Assembly: GCA_963763115.1 (NCBI GenBank)
Contig: CAVXNM010000030.1
Span: 62,001 to 126,000 of the forward strand
Reading direction: 5' to 3'
Length of the DNA stretch: 64,000 nt
From: CAVQCA01 sp963763115
GTDB taxonomy: Bacteria; Pseudomonadota; Gammaproteobacteria; UBA9214
Below, piece by piece: positions 43,141 to 52,452 of the stretch. Below the pieces are notes generated by a model. It did no database searches. It was not told the DNA's origin and was given only the letters and a program-made list of their open reading frames with translations. Every line of letters begins with the position of its first letter. Position 1 is the first letter of the stretch. Made by a program: the position numbers and the translations under genes.

Positions 43141-43419
43141 TCACTGCGATGGGGTTACAACAGTCAGCTTGTCGCGATTCCTGTCAATGGTTTTCATCCC
43201 TATTCCCTGGACATTGGCCAGATCATCCAGGCTCGAGAATGGACCATTGGCTTCCCGGTACTGAACGATTGCGATGGCCTTCTGCGTGCCGACACCATCG
43301 ATGTTACCGGCAAGCGTTTCGACATCCGCCGAATTGATATCAACCGGATCCGCAAGGACCACGGCCGGAACCGTCAGCAGCATTGCAAAGAATAACAACA
43401 TGGATCTGATAGTGGACAT
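43141..43419 (-). CDS. ComEA-like helix-hairpin-helix protein
   Basis: A 92-residue exported protein with a signal peptide (SMLLFFAMLLTVPAVVLAD) and a ComEA helix-hairpin-helix (DINSADVETLAGNIDGVGTQ, YREANGPFSSLDDLANVQGI). Proteins of this kind bind DNA in the periplasm in natural transformation systems. A single HhH domain without other competence genes nearby makes its role uncertain. It follows pyrF and ends with a strong terminator. Confidence 0.85.
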   Translation of the reverse strand: MSTIRSMLLFFAMLLTVPAVVLADPVDINSADVETLAGNIDGVGTQKAIAIVQYREANGPFSSLDDLANVQGIGMKTIDRNRDKLTVVTPSQ

Positions 43420-43532
43420 ACTCTGGACTCCTTTCCGTTGAGATCATTCCTGGTGTAATTGCACTTAACGTGTACCCGTCTGGTCGCGTTATCGGGATGC
43501 ACCGCACGGAAAGAGCATATCGCGCCGCAAGG

Positions 43533-44249
43533 TCAATTCAATGCAGCGAGTTCCTTATTTATTGTAAGCAATATACCCAGCGGGTCGTCCGCCTGGGTGA
43601 TCGGGCGCCCGATGACGAGATAGGTCGACCCGTTCCTGACGGCATCAGCCGGGGTCATGACCCGCCGCTGATCGTCCATCTGGCTGCCGGAAGGTCGAAT
43701 GCCGGGCGTAACCAGCCGGAAGCTTCTGCCGAATCGTGTTCTTAGCTCCTGTGTTTCCCTGGAGGAGCACACAACACCATCGAGACCGCAGTCATGCGCC
43801 AGCGTAGCCAGACGGAGCACATGATCTCCCGGCGCCCCGCCCAGACCGATTGACCCAAGATCCGTTTCGTCCATGCTGGTAAGGATGGTGACCGCGACTA
43901 AAAGGGGTGGTCGAGTCAGTTTGGAGAGCACCTCGCGTGCCGCGGTGAGCATCCGTTCGCCACCCAGCGCGTGGACATTCATCATCCACACGCCTAACCG
44001 GGCGGCGGCGTGGCAGGCCCTGGCCACCGTGCTCGGAATATCATGAAATTTCAGGTCCAGGAAGACATCAAAGCCGTGGTCAACCAGCTGACGGACGAAA
44101 TCGGGACCGGCGGCGGTAAACAGTTCCTTGCCAATCTTGAGCCTGCACTGGGCGGGCTCCAGCCTTACGACAAGCCGCCAGGCGGATTCAGCATCCGGAT
44201 AATCCAGCGCCACGATAACGCGCGGCCCGGGAGCCTCTGTATCATTCAT
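43533..44249 (-). CDS. pyrF: Orotidine 5'-phosphate decarboxylase
   Basis: Decarboxylates OMP to UMP in pyrimidine synthesis. The barrel has VIVALDYPD, DLKFHDIPSTV (the catalytic Asp-Lys set), SIGLGGAPGDHV and a C-terminal VTPGIRPSG. ATG 44249 is chosen because the conserved protein starts at MNDTEAPGPRVIVALD; an upstream frame to 44372 overlaps lapB. It lies 29 bp after lapB on the same strand, a common gammaproteobacterial order (lapB-pyrF). Confidence 0.95.
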   Translation of the reverse strand: MNDTEAPGPRVIVALDYPDAESAWRLVVRLEPAQCRLKIGKELFTAAGPDFVRQLVDHGFDVFLDLKFHDIPSTVARACHAAARLGVWMMNVHALGGERMLTAAREVLSKLTRPPLLVAVTILTSMDETDLGSIGLGGAPGDHVLRLATLAHDCGLDGVVCSSRETQELRTRFGRSFRLVTPGIRPSGSQMDDQRRVMTPADAVRNGSTYLVIGRPITQADDPLGILLTINKELAALN

Positions 44250-44278
44250 CTTGAGTATCTCATTACAGTCATCTATTC

Positions 44279-45445
44279 CTAGTTGCCTTCCACACCGCGG
44301 ATGGGTCGCACGGTATCCCAGCTCTTGCAACCCGGACATTGCCAGTAGAGGGTTTTTCCTGCGAATCCGCACTCACAACAAAGATAGGCGGGCTTGCCCT
44401 TCTGCAACCGGTCCGTGAGATTCTTCAGCATGACCAGGCTCTCGTTTCCGCCTGCACAACAGCCCGCAAGCCGAAGATCCACGAATTTCGCCAGTCCGCG
44501 CACCGAAGGATGCCTGGCCAGATGCCGAGCGAGGAATTCGCACGCCTCATCCTGCCGTTTTTGTTCGGTCAGGATATCCGCCAACATGATCACCGGCGCA
44601 ATGCCGTTGTAACGCAGAATGCATTCACGCAGGTATTCGATCATCCCGTCGGCGCCACCCAGCTCACGGTGACAGGCATACAGGGATGCAAGCACTGCCG
44701 GCAGCAATTCCCTGTCCTGGCCATCAACCCGCGAGTACGCCAGCAATGCCGCCTCGAGATGACCCGATTCGCGTTCGATATCCCCCAGCAGCAGGCTGGC
44801 GCGCGCGCAATCATTGTGTATGGAAAGCGCACGGCCCAGCAAGTTACTCGCTTTTTCTGTCTCACCCTGCACACGGGCATCCTCGGCCATTTCACAGAGA
44901 AATTGTGCGATGACCATCGTGGCTGGCCGGTTGTTGACCTGTTCCATCCGGGAGGCCATCCTGATGGCGTTTTCCCAGTCTTTTTCCTGCTGATAGATGT
45001 CGAGCAACAACGGCAGGACCTGCGATACATGGTCCTTGCGTTGCAGCAGCTCCGAATACAATTCCTCCGCACGGTCAAGCAAACCGGCTCGCTGGTAATC
45101 GCGGCCCAGTTCCAGCCGCGCATCACTGCGCTGTTCACCGCTCAGGGAATCCCCGGCAACGAGATTCCGGTGAATCCTGATGGCGCGATCGACCTCACCG
45201 CGCTTCCTGAACAGATTACCCAGCGCGAGATGCGTTTCGAAGGTATCGGCGGTAACCTCGAGTATGCGGACAAACACGTCAATTGCCTTGTCATGCTGTT
45301 CGTTTAGCAGGTAATCCAGTCCTCTGAGGTATTCAGGACCGGGAAAGTTGCGAGAATGGCCATCCGGGCCGCCCCTTTCCCGCCGTGCGGCAATCCATCC
45401 GCCAAGTGCAGCCACAGGCAGAAGAAACCAGACCAGATCGTACAT
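44279..45445 (-). CDS. lapB: Lipopolysaccharide assembly protein B (YciM)
   Basis: A 388-residue inner-membrane-anchored protein controlling LPS synthesis by regulating LpxC turnover. It has an N-terminal membrane helix (LVWFLLPVAALGGWIAARRE), repeated TPR motifs (YLRGLDYLLNEQHDKAIDVF and more), and a C-terminal rubredoxin-type metal site (CCECGFAGKTLYWQCPGCKS, Cys pairs). All four Cys are present. In Escherichia coli lapA precedes lapB; here a 260-bp spacer separates it from ihfB and no lapA is visible. Confidence 0.95.
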   Translation of the reverse strand: MYDLVWFLLPVAALGGWIAARRERGGPDGHSRNFPGPEYLRGLDYLLNEQHDKAIDVFVRILEVTADTFETHLALGNLFRKRGEVDRAIRIHRNLVAGDSLSGEQRSDARLELGRDYQRAGLLDRAEELYSELLQRKDHVSQVLPLLLDIYQQEKDWENAIRMASRMEQVNNRPATMVIAQFLCEMAEDARVQGETEKASNLLGRALSIHNDCARASLLLGDIERESGHLEAALLAYSRVDGQDRELLPAVLASLYACHRELGGADGMIEYLRECILRYNGIAPVIMLADILTEQKRQDEACEFLARHLARHPSVRGLAKFVDLRLAGCCAGGNESLVMLKNLTDRLQKGKPAYLCCECGFAGKTLYWQCPGCKSWDTVRPIRGVEGN

Positions 45446-45705
45446 GGCAGGTCGTTATCCGCGCCTCTGACCGGCGAGCCTCAGTGACAGGGAATCGATA
45501 TCATGAAATGGCCCCGGCAGACCGTACACCGCATTTGCCATGAGAAATACCCGGATTTCGCGAAGAGCAGCAGATCCGGCAGGAGCTCGCCGAATGGGGG
45601 TCGTGATATGAGTGACGGAACAACCTGGCAGACCATCATAAAACAGGCAAGGCAGGGCGGTGCAAGATCGAATCACGGGAATTCGACCCGTGCACCGCCC
45701 TGTGG
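45446..45705. other. Spacer between ihfB and lapB, no lapA
   Basis: The position where lapA usually lies. No open frame here has LapA features (two membrane helices); a frame at 45455-45676 lacks a ribosome site. The feature seen is a stem-loop, 45654-45701. Confidence 0.5.
45654..45701. repeat. Long hairpin after ihfB
   Basis: AGGGCGGTGCA and its exact complement TGCACCGCCCT enclose an inner CGGG/CCCG stem. It has no clear T-run. It lies 5 bp after the ihfB stop and may act as a terminator or a processing site. Confidence 0.6.
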
Positions 45706-46008
45706 TTACATTTCCTTTATGCGCTGGAAGTAGCCGTTAACTCGCTCGCGCAGTTCCTTGCCCGGCTTGAAATGCGGTACATGCTTTGATGCCAGGGCAA
45801 CCGAATCACCCGTCTTTGGGTTTCTGCCGATACGGGGTGGGCGGTAATGCAACGAGAAGCTTCCGAAGCCCCTGATTTCGATCCGCTGCCCGGTTGCAAG
45901 CGCCTGACTCATCTGCTCCAGCAGGCTTTTGACGGCCAGCTCGACATCCTTATGGTTAAGATGACTGTTCTTGGACGCAAGAATTTCGATCAGTTCAGAC
46001 TTTGTCAT
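45706..46008 (-). CDS. ihfB: Integration host factor beta subunit
   Basis: A nucleoid-associated DNA-bending protein of about 100 residues (with IhfA as partner, encoded elsewhere). It has MTKSELIEILASKNSHLNHK, GFGSFSLHYRPPRIGRNPKT with the DNA-contacting arm, and SVALASKHVPHFKPG. ATG 46008 is preferred over an upstream GTG at 46020 since GGAG lies four bases before it. It follows rpsA, 55 bp away, as in most gammaproteobacteria. Confidence 0.95.
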   Translation of the reverse strand: MTKSELIEILASKNSHLNHKDVELAVKSLLEQMSQALATGQRIEIRGFGSFSLHYRPPRIGRNPKTGDSVALASKHVPHFKPGKELRERVNGYFQRIKEM

Positions 46009-46062
46009 TTGCTCCACCACCCGGATTATACAGTTCCAGTTATCGCCAGTTTCAAGGGGCTG

Positions 46063-47736
46063 TTAGTCATCGCCGCCCAGTTGCCGCTTGAGCACATCGC
46101 CCAGATTGGTCGTGGCCTCGGCGTTGTCGGCGCCGTAATCCTGCAGCATGGCCGCTTCATCATCGCTGTCTTTTGCCTTGATAGACAGACTGATGGTTCT
46201 GTTCTTGCGATCCACCCCCATGAACTTGGCCTCGACCTCATCGCCTGCCGACAGGAGGGTTCGTGCATCCTCGATTCTGTCGCGTGAGAGTTCCGAAGCA
46301 CGTAACGTGCCTTCAACCCCGTCACCGAGATCAATGATTGCAGCCTTGGCATCGACTTCCTTGACAACGCCCTTGACGATACTCCCCTTGCTGTGTTCGG
46401 CTACAAAATTGGAGTAAGGGTCCTTGTCAAGCTGCTTGATGCCCAGCGAGATTCTTTCGCGCTCCGGGTCGACAGACAACACCACCGCCTCGATATCATC
46501 GCCCTTCTGGTACCTGCGTACCGCCTCTTCACCCGGTTCATTCCAGGAGATATCCGAGAGGTGGATCAATCCGTCGATGCCTCCGTCCAGGCCGATAAAA
46601 ATGCCGAAGTCGGTAATGGACTTGATGGAACCGGTGACGCGATCGCTCTTGTTGTGCGTGGCGGCGAATTCATCCCATGGGTTTGCATAGCACTGCTTGA
46701 TGCCCAGCGAGATGCGACGGCGTTCCTCGTCGATATCGAGCACCATGACCTCGACTTCCTGGCCGATGTGAACGACTTTGGAGGGATTGACGTTCTTGTT
46801 GGTCCAGTCCATTTCGGAGACATGCACCAGTCCTTCGACACCCTCCTCGATCTCCACGAAACATCCGTAATCGGCGATATTGGTGATTTTGCCGAACATG
46901 CGCGTCCCGGAGGGATAGCGGCGCGCCAGATCGGCCCAGGGATCCTGACCGAGCTGCTTGATGCCCAGTGATACGCGGTTACGTTCACGATCAAACTTGA
47001 GAACCTTGACGTCGATCTCGTCACCGACATTGACGATCTCGGAAGGATGCTTGACGCGCTTCCAGGCCATATCCGTGATATGCAGCAGTCCGTCGATGCC
47101 GCCAAGATCCACGAACACGCCGTAGTCCGTCAGATTCTTTACGATACCCTTCACAACCTGCCCTTCCTGCAGATTCTCCAGCAGGGCTTCGCGTTCTGCA
47201 CTGAATTCGGTTTCCACCACGGCGCGTCGCGAGACCACGACATTGTTGCGTCGCTTGTCCAGCTTGATGACCTTGAACTCGAGTTCCTTGCCTTCGAGAT
47301 ATACCGGATCACGAACCGGGCGAACGTCAACCAGCGAGCCGGGCAGGAAGGCGCGGATATCCTCGATGTCGACGGTAAACCCGCCCTTGACCTTACCGCT
47401 GATGACGCCCTTTACAATATCCTCATTTTCAAAGGCCTTTTCCAGACGCCGCCAGACCTGATCACGTTTTGCCTTTTCACGAGACAGGCGTGTTTCGCCG
47501 AATCCGTCTTCAATTGCCTCCAGTGAAACTTCGACCTCATCACCGAGCGCCACCTCCAGTTCACCCATGGCATTCTTGAACTGACTGATGGGTATGACGC
47601 CTTCGGACTTCAGACCGGCGTTGATGACGACAATATCGGGCTGGATATCAATAACCGTACCGGTTATTACGGCGCCTCGCCTTAATTCCTGGCGGGCAAG
47701 GCTTTGTTCAAACATTTCAGCAAAACTTTCGGTCAT
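46063..47736 (-). CDS. rpsA: 30S ribosomal protein S1
   Basis: A 557-residue RNA-binding protein with six S1 domains (first GAVITGTVIDIQPDIVVINA; later GVFVDLGGIDGLLHITDMAW and GCFVEIEEGVEGLVHVSEMD), needed for translation initiation of structured mRNAs. Length and number of domains are those of a full gammaproteobacterial S1. The order cmk-rpsA-ihfB is conserved. The 156-bp gap to cmk may carry its own promoter and the autoregulatory leader. Confidence 0.97.
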   Translation of the reverse strand: MTESFAEMFEQSLARQELRRGAVITGTVIDIQPDIVVINAGLKSEGVIPISQFKNAMGELEVALGDEVEVSLEAIEDGFGETRLSREKAKRDQVWRRLEKAFENEDIVKGVISGKVKGGFTVDIEDIRAFLPGSLVDVRPVRDPVYLEGKELEFKVIKLDKRRNNVVVSRRAVVETEFSAEREALLENLQEGQVVKGIVKNLTDYGVFVDLGGIDGLLHITDMAWKRVKHPSEIVNVGDEIDVKVLKFDRERNRVSLGIKQLGQDPWADLARRYPSGTRMFGKITNIADYGCFVEIEEGVEGLVHVSEMDWTNKNVNPSKVVHIGQEVEVMVLDIDEERRRISLGIKQCYANPWDEFAATHNKSDRVTGSIKSITDFGIFIGLDGGIDGLIHLSDISWNEPGEEAVRRYQKGDDIEAVVLSVDPERERISLGIKQLDKDPYSNFVAEHSKGSIVKGVVKEVDAKAAIIDLGDGVEGTLRASELSRDRIEDARTLLSAGDEVEAKFMGVDRKNRTISLSIKAKDSDDEAAMLQDYGADNAEATTNLGDVLKRQLGGDD

Positions 47737-47892
47737 GGGATTAACGAGTCCTCGAGAACTGCACGGTTGCAGCCCCCGTTCAAAACCACGGCATCAGGCG
47801 ATGCGGTGGGTCAGTTGATAAAAACGATCGGGTATGGCCCGGATCACCAGAACAAGATATTAAACGCTATCCTCCTAATTGTACACGGTTTT

Positions 47893-48591
47893 TTAACCAC
47901 TTGTTTGAAGCCTCTGAAGGATGATGGCAAGCGTCTCGGCGACCTCCTGCCCGCCATTATCCAATAGAAAGGCATCTTCGGCCGGCTCGAGGGGAGCGGT
48001 CTTGCGTGTCCTGTCGCGCAAATCTCGCGCTCTCGTATCTTCAAGAATTTCGTCCAGATTGACTTTATTACCATTATCTTTCAATTGCTTATATCTTCTC
48101 AGAGCGCGCTCCTCGGGGCTCGCCGTGAGAAAAATCTTGAGCATGGCATCGGGAAAAACCACCGTTCCCATATCACGTCCATCCGCGACCAGACCGGGCG
48201 ATTGGCGATGGCGTCGCTGCAAGGCCAGCAGGGCCGCGCGCACATCCGGCAAGGTCGCGAGCCTCGAGGCAGTATTTCCGCATTCCTCGGTGCGCAGACG
48301 GGTCGTCACATCTTCTTCATCCAGCCACACGCATTCCGCCCCGGACGGTGAGACGCCGAATTCCCCGTTGATCCGCGCGGCCAGGGCAGTCAATCCCGCC
48401 GCGTCATCCAGGGCGATGCCATCCCTCAATGCCGCACAAGCGAGCAGACGATAGAGCGCGCCGCTGTCGAGATAATGCCAGCCCAGCGTCCCGGCCAGTC
48501 GCCGGCTGATGGTTCCCTTGCCGGAACCACTCGGACCGTCGATCGTGATCACCGGCACATTGCCGCCGGGAGTGGGTGTCTTCGATGTCAT
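47893..48591 (-). CDS. cmk: Cytidylate kinase
   Basis: Phosphorylates CMP and dCMP. The P-loop is ITIDGPSGSGKGTISR; the NMP-binding region includes DSGALYR, and VADGRDMGTVVFPDA and the ASPEERALRRYKQL lid follow. ATG 48591 starts just before the P-loop; a longer frame to 48654 overlaps aroA. It follows aroA closely (60 bp between aroA stop and start), so they are one operon. Confidence 0.95.
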   Translation of the reverse strand: MTSKTPTPGGNVPVITIDGPSGSGKGTISRRLAGTLGWHYLDSGALYRLLACAALRDGIALDDAAGLTALAARINGEFGVSPSGAECVWLDEEDVTTRLRTEECGNTASRLATLPDVRAALLALQRRHRQSPGLVADGRDMGTVVFPDAMLKIFLTASPEERALRRYKQLKDNGNKVNLDEILEDTRARDLRDRTRKTAPLEPAEDAFLLDNGGQEVAETLAIILQRLQTSG

Positions 48592-48650
48592 CGGCGATAC
48601 ATTCCTCACAGGGTCTCTGGTGATTGTTGTTGCCGCAAGGGAATCACAGC

Positions 48651-49973
48651 TCAATGCCGCTCCGGTTCGATGTGCAAACCGGCAGCGCCGGCCAGTTCCA
48701 CAAAACCCGGAAAGGAGGTGTTGACATTGGCGCAGTCGAGAATTTCAATCGAACCCTTCGCACGCAGCGCCGCCATGGAAAAGGCCATGGCGATGCGATG
48801 GTCTCCGTGACTGTCGATGACCCCGCCTCCGAAGGCGCCACCCTCGATGGCCATGCCATCCGGGGTTGCCGTGGCATTGATGCCCAGCGCCGCCAGCCCG
48901 TCGGCCATCACCTGGATGCGGTCGCTCTCCTTGACCCGCAGTTCCTCCGCCCCGGTCAGCACGGTGCGCCCGCTGGCGCAGGCCGCCGCCACGAACAGCA
49001 CCGGAAATTCATCGATGGCCAGGGGCACCAGTTCGGACGGAATGTCGATGCCGTGCAGCGGCGCCGATCGGACGTGCAGATCCGCCACCGGCTCCCCCCC
49101 CACCTCGCGGCGATTGTCGATCCGGATGTCGGCCCCCATGCGCATGAGGATATCGATGACGCCGGTGCGTGTCGGGTTCATGCCGACATGTTCGAGCACC
49201 AGGTCGCTGCCGGGCGCAATACTCGCACCCGCCAGAAAAAAGGCCGTCGATGAAATATCCGCCGGTATGTCGATGGAGATGCCCTGCAAGCTGTGCCCGC
49301 CTTCGAGGCACACTCGCCCGGCTTCACGCTGCAAGGGATACCCCATACCGGCCAGCATGCGTTCGGTGTGATCGCGGGTCGGCGCCGGCTCGGTGATACA
49401 GATCCTGCCGCTGGCGAACAACCCTGCCAGCAGGAGACAGGATTTGACCTGGGCGCTGGCCACCGGCATAACGTAGTCAATGCCCCGCAGGCGCATGCCG
49501 CCCCTGATGGCAAGCGGCGCGGTACCGGCTGCTGTCATGGTGATATGCGCCCCCATGCGGGTCAGCGGCTCGACTACCCGCTTCATCGGCCGGCCCGACA
49601 GCGAGGCGTCACCGGTCAGCAGGCTGTCGAAATTCTGCCCGGCGAGCAGGCCGGTCATCAGACGCATGGACGTCCCGGAGTTTCCCAGATAGAGCGCCTG
49701 AGGCGGCGCTGTGAGGCCCCGCAAGCCGACTCCCTGGATGCTTACCCGTCCCTGGTCGGGACCTTGGATCATAACACCCATCGACATGAAAGCCGCAAGC
49801 GTCGCCAGACTGTCCTCACCCTCGAGGAAACCGGTGATATCGGTCACTCCTTCGGCCAGCGACCCCAGCATGATCGAGCGGTGGGAAATCGACTTGTCGC
49901 CGGGCACGCGCACGCGGCCGGTGAGATTCCCGCCGGGTGCGATCCGAAACTGTGTCGTGTTCTTGTCTGTCAT
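48651..49973 (-). CDS. aroA: 3-phosphoshikimate 1-carboxyvinyltransferase (EPSP synthase)
   Basis: The shikimate-pathway enzyme that joins PEP and shikimate 3-phosphate. It has GDKSISHRSIMLGSLAEG, YLGNSGTSMRLMTGLLAGQ, GDASLSGRPMKRVVEPL and the C-terminal LRVKESDR. ATG 49973 gives 440 residues. It precedes cmk and is separated from tyrA by a 445-bp spacer with repeats, whereas in Pseudomonas it is fused to the prephenate dehydrogenase. Confidence 0.95.
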   Translation of the reverse strand: MTDKNTTQFRIAPGGNLTGRVRVPGDKSISHRSIMLGSLAEGVTDITGFLEGEDSLATLAAFMSMGVMIQGPDQGRVSIQGVGLRGLTAPPQALYLGNSGTSMRLMTGLLAGQNFDSLLTGDASLSGRPMKRVVEPLTRMGAHITMTAAGTAPLAIRGGMRLRGIDYVMPVASAQVKSCLLLAGLFASGRICITEPAPTRDHTERMLAGMGYPLQREAGRVCLEGGHSLQGISIDIPADISSTAFFLAGASIAPGSDLVLEHVGMNPTRTGVIDILMRMGADIRIDNRREVGGEPVADLHVRSAPLHGIDIPSELVPLAIDEFPVLFVAAACASGRTVLTGAEELRVKESDRIQVMADGLAALGINATATPDGMAIEGGAFGGGVIDSHGDHRIAMAFSMAALRAKGSIEILDCANVNTSFPGFVELAGAAGLHIEPERH

Positions 49974-50032
49974 CGGTAGACTGTCAGAATTCACTAACGA
50001 CGTTTACAACGTCTCATGCCGGGCAACTTCTG

Positions 50033-50163
50033 TCGTGAACGTCAGCCGCAGGGACGATGCACATGGATGTGCGAGTGTCGCGTGAGGGCACGATGCCCAG
50101 AGCGACTGCGGCCGTCGAGCGTACAGGGACGTATTCACAGCGTGTCACATCAGGAGTTGCCCG
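50033..50163. repeat. Intergenic repeat with inverted ends
   Basis: CCGGGCAACT at 50033-50042 is repeated inverted (AGTTGCCCGG) at 50154-50163. The middle (GCAGGGACGATGCACATGGA, then CGTATTCACAGCGTG) resembles a widespread proteobacterial intergenic repeat family that has the CAGGGA...GTATTCACGGCG pattern. No gene lies at 49974-50419. Confidence 0.5.
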
Positions 50164-50419
50164 GCATGAGACGGCTACACATTGGATACGATAGTAGTGT
50201 TTACCCTGGGAACCTGTCCGAGTAATCATGTGGCTACTGCGGCAATTGTTCCTTGCATTGCTCTAACTCCTGCATCCCTGCATTCGTGCGGCGGCGGGCA
50301 ATCGGTTCATTTCCATGATCCTTCTTGTCAAACAGAACCCGCTATTCTCCTCAAATGATCGCGAAACTGCCCTCGATTTCCCACTCGCCTCGCGACGCAC
50401 AGATTACTCGGACAGGCTC

Positions 50420-51283
50420 CTAGCGACCACCAATAAAGTGATCGCGCGCCTGCTTGGCGGAGGTAAATATGTCCAGCAGGCGTTCACCGTCACCTTCCTG
50501 CACCGCCTTGTCAACAACCCTGAGGTTGCCGATAAACCGGTCGATCATCAACTGGATGGCATCGCCGTTGGCCAGACAGATATCGCGCCACATGACGGGG
50601 TCGCTGGATGCGATGCGGGTAAAGTCGCGGAAACCGCCGGCTGCGTAGGCAAAGATTTCCTCGCGGTCACCCAGATGCGCCAGACTGTCCACCAGCGTAT
50701 ACGCCAGCAAATGCGGCAGGTGGCTGGTGGCCGCCAACACGGCATCGTGATGCGCCGGCTCCATCTCGCTGACACGGGCGCCGGCCGCCTCCCACATGGC
50801 GCGAACCCGCGAGGTAGCCGCAGGATCGGTGCTTTCCAGGGGCGTCACGATCACGCGCCGGTTCCTGTACAGGTCGGCAACGGAGGCCACGACACCGCTG
50901 TTCTCGGTGCCGGCAATGGGATGTCCGGGAACGAAATACTCCGGCACGCGGCCGAAAGCCCGTCCGGCCGCTTCGATGACACTGACCTTGGCGCTGCCTG
51001 CATCCGTCAGCACAGCGCCCGCGGCCAGTCTACCGTGGATAGACCGAAAGACGCTTTCCATGGCGCCCAGCGGAACCGCTACCAGCACCATATCCGCGCC
51101 CGCCACGGCCAGTCCTGGGTCGGTCTCGAAGCGGTCGATGACACCCAGTTCGACCGCCTGGCGCAGATGGGCCGGATTGCGACCGGCGCCGATCACTTCC
51201 CCGCAGTATCCCGCCGCCCGGAGCGCACGCGCGAGCGAACCGCCGATCAGCCCCACCCCGACGATGCACAGGCGGTTGATCAC
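50420..51283 (-). CDS. tyrA: Prephenate dehydrogenase
   Basis: Oxidatively decarboxylates prephenate to 4-hydroxyphenylpyruvate for tyrosine. The NAD-binding start is INRLCIVGVGLIGGSLARAL; FVPGHPIAGTENSGV (the catalytic His region), ATSHLPHLLAYTL, then GGFRDFTRIASSDPVMW follow. It has 287 residues and no chorismate mutase or ACT domain. GTG 51283 overlaps hisC's end by four bases, so the two are translationally coupled. Confidence 0.95.
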   Translation of the reverse strand: MINRLCIVGVGLIGGSLARALRAAGYCGEVIGAGRNPAHLRQAVELGVIDRFETDPGLAVAGADMVLVAVPLGAMESVFRSIHGRLAAGAVLTDAGSAKVSVIEAAGRAFGRVPEYFVPGHPIAGTENSGVVASVADLYRNRRVIVTPLESTDPAATSRVRAMWEAAGARVSEMEPAHHDAVLAATSHLPHLLAYTLVDSLAHLGDREEIFAYAAGGFRDFTRIASSDPVMWRDICLANGDAIQLMIDRFIGNLRVVDKAVQEGDGERLLDIFTSAKQARDHFIGGR

Positions 51284-52404
51284 ACCAGCACCTGTTCCAG
51301 TACTTCCAGAAAGCGCGCGTTCTCTTCGGGCAGGCCGACGGTCACACGCAGATGATTCGGCATGCCGTAATTGGCTATCGGGCGCACGATCACGCCCTTC
51401 TTCAGCAAGCGCTCATAACATTCAGCCGCCGCCCCCCCGGTATCGACCGCGACGAAATTTCCCACCGACTCGACAAAGGAGCGGTCCAGCCGCCTGAAAC
51501 CGGATACCAGCTGCTGCAAGCCTACCCGGTTGAGGCGGACGCTGCTTTCCAGGTGCGCCACGTCATCCAGCGCCGCCAGCGCCGCCGCCTGGGCGATGCT
51601 GTTGATGTTGAATGGCTGTCGAACGCGATTCAGCAGCTGCGCGACCTCCTGGGAAGAGACGGCATAACCCGCGCGCAGGCCGGCCAGGCCGTAGGCCTTG
51701 GAAAAGGTCCGCGTCACGATCAGATTGGGGCAGTCTGCGAGCCAGCGGGTCGTGTCCGGATAATCCGCTTCCGCCACATATTCAAAATAGGCTTCATCGA
51801 TAACCACCATGACGTGACCCGGCAGAACGGTCACAAAGTCACGCAGCTCACCGGCTCCCAGCCAGGTTCCGGTCGGGTTGTTGGGGTTGGCAATGAACAC
51901 GACGCGGGTGGCCGGCCCGACCAGGGAACGCATCGCCGCCAGGTCATGACCATAGGCGGGTCCGCGGCTGCCGTCATGGGCGGGGGCGACCCGGGCCGTG
52001 GCGCCGACCGCCTGCACGGCGATCGGGTAGACGGCGAAGGCATGCTGTGAATAAACCGCTTCCACTCCCGGCCCCAGGAACACACGTGCAATCATGTCGA
52101 GCACGTCGTTGGACCCGTTGCCGGGCGTGATGGCGTCCGGCGCAACGCCGTGCAGGTCGGCGAGGCGCGTGCACAGAAGATGGCCGCTGCCCTCGGGATA
52201 GCGTGCGCAGTCCGCAAGCGCCTGCCGCGCCGCCGCCAGGGCGAGGTGGCCCGGCCCCAGTGGATTTTCATTGGAAGCCAGCTTGATGGCATTACGGATG
52301 CCATACTGGCGCTCCAGTTCGGCGATCGGCATGCCCGGCTGATACGGCTGCAGGGCACGCACGCCTGGCACCGCCAGTTCGTCATAACGCATACGCTGTA
52401 TCAT
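51280..52404 (-). CDS. hisC: Histidinol-phosphate/aromatic aminotransferase
   Basis: A PLP-dependent class II aminotransferase. The PLP lysine is in TRTFSKAYGLAGLRAGYAVS; ASNENPLGPG and ITPGNGSNDVLDMIARVFLG are the usual substrate and PLP segments. Its position next to pheA and tyrA suggests use as the aromatic amino acid transaminase as well as, or instead of, histidinol phosphate (as for hisC2 in Pseudomonas). Complete, 374 residues; stop overlaps the tyrA start. Confidence 0.92.
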   Translation of the reverse strand: MIQRMRYDELAVPGVRALQPYQPGMPIAELERQYGIRNAIKLASNENPLGPGHLALAAARQALADCARYPEGSGHLLCTRLADLHGVAPDAITPGNGSNDVLDMIARVFLGPGVEAVYSQHAFAVYPIAVQAVGATARVAPAHDGSRGPAYGHDLAAMRSLVGPATRVVFIANPNNPTGTWLGAGELRDFVTVLPGHVMVVIDEAYFEYVAEADYPDTTRWLADCPNLIVTRTFSKAYGLAGLRAGYAVSSQEVAQLLNRVRQPFNINSIAQAAALAALDDVAHLESSVRLNRVGLQQLVSGFRRLDRSFVESVGNFVAVDTGGAAAECYERLLKKGVIVRPIANYGMPNHLRVTVGLPEENARFLEVLEQVLV

Positions 52405-52452
52405 CCTTGCAGAAAAAAGTGTCGTTGGCCTGTCAGGCCCGCGCCACCCGGA

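Noticed and set aside
46393..46971. Long plus-strand frame opposite rpsA (also many others opposite gyrA, serA, lapB and the CheB-CheR kinase).
   Set aside because: Shadows of strongly coding minus-strand genes; low-complexity composition and no ribosome sites.
49009..49311. Frame with an Arg/His-rich protein inside aroA.
   Set aside because: Shadow of aroA in another frame.
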